From Rhodobacter aestuarii (GTDB taxonomy: Bacteria > Pseudomonadota > Alphaproteobacteria > Rhodobacterales > Rhodobacteraceae): a stretch of 64,000 nucleotides of DNA. The stretch lies in contig NZ_FTOG01000001.1 of the NCBI RefSeq assembly GCF_900156655.1, positions 124,001 to 188,000 on the forward strand. Reading direction: 5' to 3'. Every line of letters starts with the position of its first letter. The first letter of the stretch is position 1. A program made the translations under genes and the position numbers. Positions 8,240 through 16,262 of this stretch are shown piece by piece. Under the pieces are notes generated by a model. The model was not told the origin of the DNA, did not search any database, and worked only from the letters and a program-made list of their open reading frames with translations.

Positions 8240-9097
8240 ATGCATCGCACAAGCATAATGGCCGCCGTTCTGGCGGTTGGGGTCGCGTTTCCAGCACTTG
8301 CGACCCCGGTCGAAGATACGCTGGTGATCGAAAGCGACGACGGGCCGGTTGAGATCGTTACCCAAACCACAGCGCCCGCGCATCTTCAGGGCGCGTTGGA
8401 AACGATCTATTCGGGCTGGCTGTTTCGCAATGACGAGACGCGCGATTTGGAGCGGGATGATTTCGACAATCCCGGCATGGTCTTTGTTGATCGCGGGCGC
8501 GACACATGGAACGCCGAGATCGGGGCCAAGGGGGAAAGTTGCGCCTCTTGCCATGGCGGGCCGGAAAGCCTGAAAGGGCTGCGCGCCGTGCTGCCGCGTG
8601 TCGACGAAAAGACCGGCGCGTTGATGACGATGGAAAACTACATCGACACCTGCTTGACCGAGCGGATGGGGCTGGAAAGCTGGGGATGGACCTCGACCAA
8701 TATGAGCGACATGCTCGCGCTGATTTCGATGCAGTCGCGGGGCATGCCGGTCAATGTGGCGATTGATGGGGCCGCCGCACCCTATTGGGAGCAGGGCAAA
8801 GAAATCTACTACACCCGCTTTGGTCAGCTTGAGATGGCCTGCGCCAACTGCCACGAGCAATATTACGGCCATATGATCCGCGCAGATCATCTCAGCCAAG
8901 GGCAGATCAACGGCTTCCCGGTCTATCGGCTCAAGGACTCGGCGCTGTTGTCGGCGCAAAAGCGTTTTGTTGGCTGCGTGCGCGACACCCGCGCCGAGAC
9001 CTTCAAACCCAATTCGCCAGAGTTCAAAGCCTTGGAGCTTTACGTTGCCTCGCGTGGCAATGGGCTTTCGGTCGAGGGCGTGTCGGTGCGCCATTGA
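8240..9097 (+). CDS. soxA: SoxA, diheme cytochrome subunit of SoxXA
   Basis: 285 residues with a signal peptide (residues 1-21, cleaved after ALA). There are two heme motifs, CASCH (residues 101-105) and CANCH (201-205), so this is the diheme SoxA type. The context GCVRDTRAE near the end (Cys246) is the conserved cysteine that becomes the persulfide ligand of the active-site heme and conjugates thiosulfate to SoxY. It lies between soxZ and soxB, with a 58-bp gap to soxB. Confidence 0.94.
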   Translation: MHRTSIMAAVLAVGVAFPALATPVEDTLVIESDDGPVEIVTQTTAPAHLQGALETIYSGWLFRNDETRDLERDDFDNPGMVFVDRGRDTWNAEIGAKGESCASCHGGPESLKGLRAVLPRVDEKTGALMTMENYIDTCLTERMGLESWGWTSTNMSDMLALISMQSRGMPVNVAIDGAAAPYWEQGKEIYYTRFGQLEMACANCHEQYYGHMIRADHLSQGQINGFPVYRLKDSALLSAQKRFVGCVRDTRAETFKPNSPEFKALELYVASRGNGLSVEGVSVRH

Positions 9098-9155
9098 CCC
9101 TTGCGCGGCCGTTTGTCCCGAAGGCGGCCGCGCTTTCATCTGTGGGGAGAACCGG

Positions 9156-10850
9156 ATGATTACCCGGCGCGAATTTCTTCAAGCCTCGCTGGCCACCTCA
9201 ATGCTGTGGGGGGCTTCGGGCATCGGTAACTGGTCGCGGCTCGCCGCACAGCAGGCGCTGAGCCAAGACAAGCTTCTGGAATTTGACGATTTTGGCAATG
9301 TGACGCTGATCCATATCACCGATATCCATGCGCAGATGCGCCCGATTTGGTTTCGGGAGCCGGAATGGAACATCGGTGTGGGCGCGGCGCAGGGCCAGCC
9401 ACCGCATGTGGTCGGCAAAGAGTTCTTGCAGATGTTCCAGATCGCGCCGCAAAGCCCCGAGGCCTATGCGCTGACCTATGAGGATTTTTCGGCGCTTGGT
9501 CGGGAATATGGCAAAATGGGCGGGCTGGATCGGGTGGCGACCGTGGTGGCGGCCATTCGCGCCGCACGGCCAGAGGCGCTTTTGCTTGATGGCGGCGACA
9601 CGTGGCACGGATCGATGACCTCTTTCCTGACCAAGGGCCAGGATATGGTCAACGCCATGAACCTGCTTGGCGTTGAGGCCATGACCTCGCATTGGGAATG
9701 GACCTATGGCGCAGATCGGGTGCGCGAAATCGTGGAAAACGATCTGCAATTTCCGTTCCTTGGCGCGAATATCTTTGATGCGGAATGGGATGAACCCGCT
9801 TTTGAGCCCTATCAGATGTTTGAGCGTGGTGGTGTGCAGGTGGCGGTGATCGGGCAGGCCTTCCCCTATATGCCGATTGCCAATCCGCGCTGGATGTTCC
9901 CCGAATACAGCTTTGGCATCCGCGAAGAACGGATGCAGGAAATGGTCGATGAAGTGCGCGCCAAGGGCGCCGATCTTGTCGTCTGCCTAAGCCACAATGG
10001 CTTTGACGTGGACCGCAAGATGGTCAGCCGCGTGCAGGGCATTGATGTGATCTTGACCGGCCACACCCATGACGCGGTGCCCGAACCTGTGGTGATTGGC
10101 GAGACGATCTTGATCGCCTCTGGCTCCAACGGGAAATTCGTCTCGCGCGTTGATCTCGATGTCCGTGATGGGCGGATGATGGGTTTCCGCCACAAGCTGA
10201 TCCCGATCTTTGCCGATGTCATTACGCCCGACCCCGAGATGGCGGCGCTGATCGAGGCGGAACGCGCCCCCTTCAAGGCGCAGTTGGAAGAAGAGATCGG
10301 CACCACCGAGAGCCTGCTTTATCGGCGGGGCAATTTCCAAGGCACGTGGGATGATCTGATCTGCGATGCGATCCGCTCCGAACGGGATGCGCAGATCGCG
10401 CTGTCTCCGGGGGTGCGCTGGGGGCCTTCGCTTTTGCCCGGCGATGCGATCACCCGCGAAGACATTCATAACGTCACCTCGATGACTTATGGCCAGTGCT
10501 ACCGCACCGAAATGACGGGTGAGGTGATCAAAACGATCCTTGAGGACGTGGCCGACAACATCTTCAACACAGATCCTTATTACCAGCAGGGTGGTGACAT
10601 GGTGCGAGTGGGCGGCATCGGCTTTACCTGCGACGTGGCCAAACCGATCGGAAGCCGCATCTCTGAGATGGTGCTGACCGATACGGGGGCGACGGTCGAT
10701 GCCGCCAGTTCTTATACGGTCGCCGGCTGGGCCTCGGTCAACGAGGGCACCGAGGGGCCGCAAATTTGGGATGTGATCGAGGCGCATGTGAAAAAGCTCG
10801 GCACCGTGCGGGTCGCGCCGTCTGATACTGTCCGTGTTACGGGGCTATAG
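9156..10850 (+). CDS. soxB: SoxB, dimanganese thiosulfohydrolase
   Basis: 564 residues from the ATG at 9156 (GGGGAGAACC upstream), with a Tat signal (MITRREFLQAS). The metallophosphatase motifs are in order: DIHAQMRP (Asp56 region), GGDTWHGS, SHWEWTYG (the SoxB replacement for the GNHE motif of 5'-nucleotidases), CLSHNGFDVD and TGHTHDAVPE. A C-terminal 5'-nucleotidase domain follows. SoxB hydrolyses the terminal sulfonate of SoxY-bound thiosulfate to sulfate in the periplasm. In Paracoccus-type clusters soxC and soxD would come next; here soxF starts 3 bases after the stop. Confidence 0.95.
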   Translation: MITRREFLQASLATSMLWGASGIGNWSRLAAQQALSQDKLLEFDDFGNVTLIHITDIHAQMRPIWFREPEWNIGVGAAQGQPPHVVGKEFLQMFQIAPQSPEAYALTYEDFSALGREYGKMGGLDRVATVVAAIRAARPEALLLDGGDTWHGSMTSFLTKGQDMVNAMNLLGVEAMTSHWEWTYGADRVREIVENDLQFPFLGANIFDAEWDEPAFEPYQMFERGGVQVAVIGQAFPYMPIANPRWMFPEYSFGIREERMQEMVDEVRAKGADLVVCLSHNGFDVDRKMVSRVQGIDVILTGHTHDAVPEPVVIGETILIASGSNGKFVSRVDLDVRDGRMMGFRHKLIPIFADVITPDPEMAALIEAERAPFKAQLEEEIGTTESLLYRRGNFQGTWDDLICDAIRSERDAQIALSPGVRWGPSLLPGDAITREDIHNVTSMTYGQCYRTEMTGEVIKTILEDVADNIFNTDPYYQQGGDMVRVGGIGFTCDVAKPIGSRISEMVLTDTGATVDAASSYTVAGWASVNEGTEGPQIWDVIEAHVKKLGTVRVAPSDTVRVTGL

Positions 10851-10853
10851 CCG

Positions 10854-12116
10854 ATGCGCGGGGGCCTGACACGCCGCCGCATTTTGGCTGCGGGCGCGGG
10901 GCTTGCGGTCGGCTTGGTCGCGCCGGCTGTTCGCGGGCAGGGCCTGCCACGGGTGCTTGTTATCGGTGGGGGAGCGGGCGGCGCGTCATGTGCGCGTACC
11001 CTTGCCGAAGCGGGGGGCGTGGCCGTGACGCTGCTAGAACGCGCTCCCCGCTACACGACCTGCTTTTTCTCAAACCATGTGATTGGCGGGCTGCGTCCGC
11101 TTGAAAGCCTGCAATTTGGCTATGAGGGTCTGGCGCGCGCCGGGGTGCATGTTGTGATTGGCGAAGCGGTGGCGGCGGAGCGTTCGGCTCGGTTGGTGCG
11201 GCTCGCTACGGGTGAGGGGCTCACCTATGATCGGTTGGTTGTCTCGCCGGGGATTGATTTTGTCCCGGATGCGGTGCCCGGCTGGTCTGAAGACGTGGCC
11301 GAGATCATGCCGCATGCGTGGAAGGCGGGGCCGCAGACGCTTTTGCTCAAACGCCAGATCGAGGCGATGCCCGAAGGCGGCACTTTCGCCTTGATCGCGC
11401 CGCCAGCGCCCTATCGGTGCCCGCCCGCCCCCTATGAACGGGTGAGCATGATCGCGCATCGGCTCAACCAGGTGAACCCCACGGCAAAGATCCTGATCTT
11501 TGATCCCAAGGATCATTTCTCCAAACAGACGCTCTTTGAAAACGGCTGGGGCAAATACACCAATGGCATGGTGACATGGTTCGGCCCCGAATTTGGCGCA
11601 GCGGATATTGAGGTGCGCCCCGAGACGATGGAGGTTTTGGTTGAGGGGGAGGCTGAGAAGGTCGACGTCTGCAATGTGATCCCGGCGCAGCAGGCGGGAA
11701 AACTTACCCATCTTGCCGGGCTCACCGATGCGACGGGTTGGGCTCCGGTGGACCCGTTCACGATGCGCTCTTTGGCCGATCCCAACATCTGGGTTTTGGG
11801 CGATGCCAGCGCGCAGGGCGCGATGCCCAAAGGCGCTTTCGCCGCGCATTCGCAGGCGCAGATGGCCGCAGCCGCAATCCGGCGCGACCTTTTCGGGGCA
11901 GGGGATCTGCCTGATCATTACAGCAATATCTGTTGGTCCGTGCTTGCCCCGGGGGATGCGGTGAAGCTTGGTGGGATTTATGTGCCGCGCGCCGACGGTA
12001 TCACCCAGACCGAAAGCGTTATTTCGGCGGCGGGCGAGGATGCTGCCACCCGCCAAGCCACCTATGAAGAGGCGCAAACATGGTATGGCGCCTTCACGCA
12101 AGACATCTTTGGTTGA
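10854..12116 (+). CDS. soxF: SoxF, FAD-binding sulfide dehydrogenase (flavocytochrome c flavoprotein)
   Basis: 420 residues with a Tat signal (LTRRRILAAGAGL). The Rossmann FAD motif VIGGGAGGASCAR starts near residue 37. The two redox-active cysteine contexts of the flavocytochrome-c sulfide dehydrogenase flavoprotein are present (YTTCFFSNHVIGG and YRCPPAPYER), and WVLGDAS near residue 300 is the second FAD-binding segment. FccB/SoxF oxidises sulfide or SoxY-bound sulfane in the periplasm. The usual cytochrome partner SoxE (FccA) is missing from the cluster, so the electron acceptor must be encoded elsewhere. It begins 3 bases after soxB. Confidence 0.88.
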   Translation: MRGGLTRRRILAAGAGLAVGLVAPAVRGQGLPRVLVIGGGAGGASCARTLAEAGGVAVTLLERAPRYTTCFFSNHVIGGLRPLESLQFGYEGLARAGVHVVIGEAVAAERSARLVRLATGEGLTYDRLVVSPGIDFVPDAVPGWSEDVAEIMPHAWKAGPQTLLLKRQIEAMPEGGTFALIAPPAPYRCPPAPYERVSMIAHRLNQVNPTAKILIFDPKDHFSKQTLFENGWGKYTNGMVTWFGPEFGAADIEVRPETMEVLVEGEAEKVDVCNVIPAQQAGKLTHLAGLTDATGWAPVDPFTMRSLADPNIWVLGDASAQGAMPKGAFAAHSQAQMAAAAIRRDLFGAGDLPDHYSNICWSVLAPGDAVKLGGIYVPRADGITQTESVISAAGEDAATRQATYEEAQTWYGAFTQDIFG

Positions 12117-12132
12117 GCCGGAAAGGAGCGCC

Positions 12133-13044
12133 ATGATCGCCCGTCGCCGCTTTTTAATGACTGCCGCCGCAGTGCTTGCCGCGCCGCCGCGGCTTTGGGC
12201 CAATACCAGCCTAGAGCAAGGTGCTGTGCGCATTGATACGCTCTCGGACGGGTCTTTGATGCTTTCGCCCGGCTTTTTGTTTGGCGCGATGCCGCAGGCG
12301 GAATTGCATGAAATCCTCGCACGTTATGGCGCGCCGCTTGATCGCTTTGATCCGCCGTGTAATGTGACGCTCTACCGCGATGGCATGCATACGGTGCTGT
12401 TCGATGTGGGGGCTGGCCCCGATTTTCAGCCGACAGCAGGCAAATTGACCGAGGCGCTTTCGGTCTTGGGGCTTGCGCCTGAAGACATTACCCATGTGCT
12501 TTTTACCCATGGGCACCCAGACCATCTGTGGGGCGTTTTGGATGAGTTCGATGAGCCCGTTTTCCCCAATGCGCTGCATATGATGGGGCGGATCGAACAT
12601 GATTTCTGGGCCGACCCCGAGATAGTGAACCGTATCGACGCACCGCGCCAAGGCTATGCGGTGGGGGCGCTGCGGCGGTTGCAGACGCTTGGCGAGATCC
12701 GCTTGCTGGAAGCGGGGGAGGAGGCTCTGCCCGGTATAAGCGCGCAGCTCACCCCCGGCCATACGCCGGGGCATATGGCGTTTCGTATCGAAGGGCCAAA
12801 GCCTGCGCTGGTGCTGGGCGATTGTCTCTCGAACCACCATGTCGCCTTTGAGCGGCCCGAATGGCTGACCGGCTCGGACCATGATCGGGAAACCGCCGCC
12901 GCAACGCGGGTCGCGCTGTTGGCGGAACTGGCCAGCGAAGAGATCGCCTTGATTGGCTACCATTTGCCCGGCGGGGGGATTGGTCGGGTGGAGCGGGCCA
13001 ATGGCTCCATCGGGCAGGGCTATCGGTTTGCTTTGGACTTTTAG
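12133..13044 (+). CDS. soxH: SoxH-like exported metallo-beta-lactamase-fold hydrolase
   Basis: 303 residues from the ATG at 12133, with AAAGGAG just upstream. A Tat signal (ARRRFLMTAAAVL) is followed by the metallo-beta-lactamase motif FTHGHPDHLWG (HxHxDH), then LTPGHTPGHMAF and LVLGDCLSNHH, which supply the other zinc ligands. Such proteins close several sox clusters (soxH) and may act as thiol or persulfide hydrolases; the function is not settled. The stop overlaps the 3' end of the convergent YeeE/YedE gene by 4 bases. Confidence 0.8.
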   Translation: MIARRRFLMTAAAVLAAPPRLWANTSLEQGAVRIDTLSDGSLMLSPGFLFGAMPQAELHEILARYGAPLDRFDPPCNVTLYRDGMHTVLFDVGAGPDFQPTAGKLTEALSVLGLAPEDITHVLFTHGHPDHLWGVLDEFDEPVFPNALHMMGRIEHDFWADPEIVNRIDAPRQGYAVGALRRLQTLGEIRLLEAGEEALPGISAQLTPGHTPGHMAFRIEGPKPALVLGDCLSNHHVAFERPEWLTGSDHDRETAAATRVALLAELASEEIALIGYHLPGGGIGRVERANGSIGQGYRFALDF

Positions 13045-14084
13045 CGCTGATCCACCAGCCGGTCGGTCGCCATCGCGCCGATCCACATGCACAAAAGCGC
13101 AAGCCATGCCGTTGCTGTTCCAATGGAGGTGCCAGTGACCCCCGCGCCAATCGCGCAGCCGCCTGCCAGCATCGCCCCAAACCCCATCAAAACCGAACCG
13201 AACATGGAGCGCCGCATCTGGCTTTCGCGCTCGAAGCCTTGAAATTTTAACTCCCGCGTCAGCGCGGCGGCGAAAAACGCCCCAAGAAACACGCCGGGCA
13301 CCAGCCCAACATCGAAATCGAGCTTCGGGGTGGGCTCGAGGAAAAACATCAAGGTGCTGGCCGAAGGCCCGGAAAACGTGGCCGAGGTGACGGAAACCGG
13401 CTCAAAGGCCACTTGCGACAGCGCGAAGGTCAATACCCAGCCCAAGGCCACGGCAAAGCCGACACCCGAGGCAAAGGTGAGCGTGGAAAAGCCGATCTGA
13501 TTGCGCCGCGCCAGCCAAAGTGCCAGCGCTGCGCAACCGGCCCCGAGCCCCAAAGCGCTGCCTTTTGGTAACGAAAGGGCCGCGAAAAGCTCAAGATTAT
13601 GTCCGCCCGGTGTGACCCAAAGCCCGGCCAGCCATTGCCGCAAAGGTGCGAGCCAGCCATGCAGTGCCATCTGCGCCGTGACGGCGAAAATCAGCCCCGA
13701 AACCACGGCGCGCAAATTGCCGGTGGCCGCCAGCACCAAAAGCCGCCCCGAGCAGCCACGCGCCAGCACCATGCCGACCCCAAACATCAGCCCGCCGATC
13801 ACCGCCCCGGACCAGCTGCCCGCAACCGCCATCATCCGCGCATCTTCGGCGCGAAACAGCCCAAGCATTTGCGCCGATTGCACCCAGATCAGCGCGGTTG
13901 AAAAGGTGAGCAGCCAGACCGCGACCGGTCGGCCTAGGTTGCCGCGGGCAAAGTCGATCGTTGCCGCGCGCAGGCAAAAAGAAGACCGCTGTGCCGCAAC
14001 GCCGAAAACCGCCCCTGTCAGCACCCCAAACAGGGCGGACAGGATCGGTTCTTCGATCCAGTCAAGCAGCGGCGTGATCTCCAT
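13041..14084 (-). CDS. Second YeeE/YedE family transporter at the sox locus
   Basis: 347 residues and about nine transmembrane helices. The three family cysteines sit in RSSFCLRAA, LARGCSGRLL and LAGGCAIGAG, which are the positions used for thiosulfate passage in TsuA. It is a distant paralogue of the SoxT-like protein at 3468-4511 (same length, similar Cys layout, little other identity). It converges on soxH with a 4-bp overlap, so the two mRNAs share 3' ends. It may import thiosulfate for assimilation or move sulfane sulfur between compartments. Confidence 0.82.
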   Translation of the reverse strand: MEITPLLDWIEEPILSALFGVLTGAVFGVAAQRSSFCLRAATIDFARGNLGRPVAVWLLTFSTALIWVQSAQMLGLFRAEDARMMAVAGSWSGAVIGGLMFGVGMVLARGCSGRLLVLAATGNLRAVVSGLIFAVTAQMALHGWLAPLRQWLAGLWVTPGGHNLELFAALSLPKGSALGLGAGCAALALWLARRNQIGFSTLTFASGVGFAVALGWVLTFALSQVAFEPVSVTSATFSGPSASTLMFFLEPTPKLDFDVGLVPGVFLGAFFAAALTRELKFQGFERESQMRRSMFGSVLMGFGAMLAGGCAIGAGVTGTSIGTATAWLALLCMWIGAMATDRLVDQR

Positions 14085-14472
14085 GCGTCCTCCCCGACGC
14101 GGGTCTCCCTAAGTGGGCATGGTGGCGCAAAATGGCGGAAATGTCATCTCTGTGTACCGCGCAGCCAAAGGCGCGGCGGCGATGCGTGATCGACCACATT
14201 CGATTGTGCGCAAATGACGTTAAGCACGCTGCAAATAGGTGGTGGGTGCTTCATTTCACATGAGGTCAGGCGCGGTTTGCGTTGGAGCTTTTTGTAGTGC
14301 CTTCTTTTTAAATGTAAAATTTTGGCGTGTGCGTCGTGCGGGTGAAATGCGCTGTCGTGATCGCGGCTCTCTCTGCGGGTGGGGTTGGGACGCTATCGTT
14401 ACGTCAATTTACGTTTTGACAACACTTCGGGCACACCCTTGAAGCGTAAGTACGAGTGATCGGGAGGGTGAA
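14085..14472. other. 388-bp non-coding gap upstream of the secretion/signalling operon
   Basis: No gene is convincing here. It holds the divergent upstream regions of the YeeE/YedE gene and of the repeat-protein operon. An imperfect palindrome, CACATTCGATTGTG, lies at 14195-14208, and an AT-rich patch at 14283-14315. A -35-like TTGACA lies at 14416-14421, but the hexamer 17 bases further on (TTGAAG) is a poor -10, so a sigma-70 promoter is only possible. A ribosome site (GGGAGGG) precedes the ATG at 14473. Confidence 0.5.
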
Positions 14473-16227
14473 ATGGCCAAAGTTGCCTATACCGAGGGCC
14501 TGAATGCCAAGCGGTATGACGCCGATGAAGCCGATATTGGCGATGGCGTGACTGCGGGCGCTGTTCAAGGGGATCGTCCCGCATTGATGGGCACCTCTGC
14601 CGCAGGTCCAAACGGCGGACATGCTGCGGAGGTGTCCGTGATGCGTGCCGCCGCGCTTGCCTCCGAAAGCAAAACCAGTTTTGTCAGTGAACCCGTAGCC
14701 CCCCTTTCCGTTTTGGAAACGGATATGCCGGGGCGGAGCTTTGCCTCCGCCGATATGGGGCCCGCGAATGCGTCTATTCGGCCGCTGAATGCACCGCCCA
14801 TTGGCAATGCGCCGACCGCGCGCCTTGCGGATGGCCAGTCGGTGACGATGGATGAGGGCGGTTTCGTCACGCTGGATCCGGGGCCGCCTGTCTCTCCGCC
14901 TGCGATTGATCCTGAAACGGATGACCTTCCCTCGCAGCCCCAGCCGCCGTCGGACCCCGTTGTGGACGATACGAGCGATGACCCGACGCCTGCGGATGAT
15001 CCTGTGCCGCCAGTGGTCGATGATGGGTCCACCCCGGTGATGCCGGACACCGATCCGGGGGAAGATGATCTTCCGCCCGGTGACACGGATGGCCCGGTCG
15101 ATGATGGTGTCGACCCTGAGCCAGATACGGATGACCTTCCTCCGCAGCCCGAGCCGCCGTCAGACCCCGTTGTGGACGATACGAGCGATGACCCGACGCC
15201 TGCGGATGACCCTGTGCCGCCAGAGGTCGATGATGGGTCCACCCCGGTGATGCCGGACACAGATCCGGGGGAAGACGGTCTTCCGTCCGGTGACACAGAT
15301 GGCCCGGTCGATGATGGTGTCGACCCCGTGCCAGATACGGATGACCTTCCTCCGCAGCCCGAGCCGCCGTCAGACCCCGTTGTGGACGATACGAGCGATG
15401 ACCCGACGCCTGCGGATGACCCTGTGCCCCCAGAGGTCGATGATGGGTCCACCCCGGTGATGCCGGACACAGATCCGGGGGAAGACGGTCTTCCGCCCGG
15501 TGACACAGATGGCCCGGTCGATGATGGTGTCGACTCCGTGCCAGATACGGATGACCTTCCTCCGCAGCCCGAGCTGCCGTCAGACCCCGTTGTGGATGAC
15601 ACGAGCGATGACCCGACGCCTGCGGATGACCCAGTGCCTGATACGGATTCCGATGGAACTGGCGATGATCCCACCGCCGATCCGCCTGTCGATGATCATT
15701 CTCCGGAGGACGAGCCGGGGGATGGGGACACCGATCCCACCCCCAATGACAGTACTGGCGACCCAGAGGATGATGCCGGGTCTGATCCGGACAAAGGAAA
15801 CGGTCAGGGCAAGGACGGGGACAAGAAAACCTATGTTGACCCGAACAGTGGCCGTGATGGTGCGGAGCCCGGCCCCGCCGATGTTTACAAGGTGATCACC
15901 GATGAGGATGGGGTGACCACGGTCACCTCGCCCACTGACAAGCGGGGCGGTGGCAAGACTAGCGATGATGGTGGTCTTGATCCCGACATTGATGTGGATG
16001 GGTTGTTTGGGGACTTCACCAATCTGGAGAAGGACGGGGCACCCGGGAACGGCAATGGCCGGGGGAATGAAAAATCGGCGGAGCTAGACGACCTGTCCAT
16101 ACCTTTCGCTGCGGATGGGGGCGAAGACAACGTCTTCATGGGCGACGATATGGACGGCTTCGATTCCGATGTCGGCTCGGCCTTGGATATGGCGCATGAC
16201 CATGGACCGCATGTGAATTTTTTCTGA
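14473..16227 (+). CDS. Acidic Asp/Pro-rich repeat protein, candidate type I secretion substrate
   Basis: 584 residues, not a recognised family. Residues 1-140 are Ala/Gly-rich without a Sec or Tat signal. Residues about 150-390 are three full 70-residue repeats plus a fourth partial one, made almost only of Asp, Pro, Glu, Thr, Gly and Val (for example DDTSDDPTPADDPVP). Then comes a Gly/Asp/Asn-rich linker and an acidic tail ending in hydrophobic VNFF. No RTX nonapeptides are seen. An uncleaved acidic protein with a short hydrophobic C-terminus immediately before two secretion-type ABC genes and an HlyD gene is likely their substrate. This is inference from position; a surface, calcium-binding or mechanical spacer role is possible. 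Confidence 0.6.
   Translation: MAKVAYTEGLNAKRYDADEADIGDGVTAGAVQGDRPALMGTSAAGPNGGHAAEVSVMRAAALASESKTSFVSEPVAPLSVLETDMPGRSFASADMGPANASIRPLNAPPIGNAPTARLADGQSVTMDEGGFVTLDPGPPVSPPAIDPETDDLPSQPQPPSDPVVDDTSDDPTPADDPVPPVVDDGSTPVMPDTDPGEDDLPPGDTDGPVDDGVDPEPDTDDLPPQPEPPSDPVVDDTSDDPTPADDPVPPEVDDGSTPVMPDTDPGEDGLPSGDTDGPVDDGVDPVPDTDDLPPQPEPPSDPVVDDTSDDPTPADDPVPPEVDDGSTPVMPDTDPGEDGLPPGDTDGPVDDGVDSVPDTDDLPPQPELPSDPVVDDTSDDPTPADDPVPDTDSDGTGDDPTADPPVDDHSPEDEPGDGDTDPTPNDSTGDPEDDAGSDPDKGNGQGKDGDKKTYVDPNSGRDGAEPGPADVYKVITDEDGVTTVTSPTDKRGGGKTSDDGGLDPDIDVDGLFGDFTNLEKDGAPGNGNGRGNEKSAELDDLSIPFAADGGEDNVFMGDDMDGFDSDVGSALDMAHDHGPHVNFF
14921..15640 (+). repeat. Tandem 210-bp coding repeat, three copies plus a partial fourth
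   Basis: Copies begin at 14921, 15131, 15341 and 15551, an exact 210-bp (70-codon) period. The first three run full length; the fourth keeps only about 90 bases before diverging. The copies are nearly identical at DNA level, including synonymous sites, with scattered single-base differences. That points to recent expansion or ongoing homogenisation. The frame is preserved throughout, so copy number can change without breaking the gene. Confidence 0.92.
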
Positions 16228-16262
16228 AGCCCGACCTTTCGGTTGGCGTGTGAGAGTGACGA

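Noticed and set aside
14921-15640. CRISPR or minisatellite reading of the tandem repeats
   Set aside because: The period is 210 bp with no spacers, and it lies inside a coding frame.
14565-15674. A 369-codon Ser/Gly-rich repeat frame on the minus strand
   Set aside because: It is the antisense shadow of the Asp/Pro repeats; no ribosome site and no independent support.
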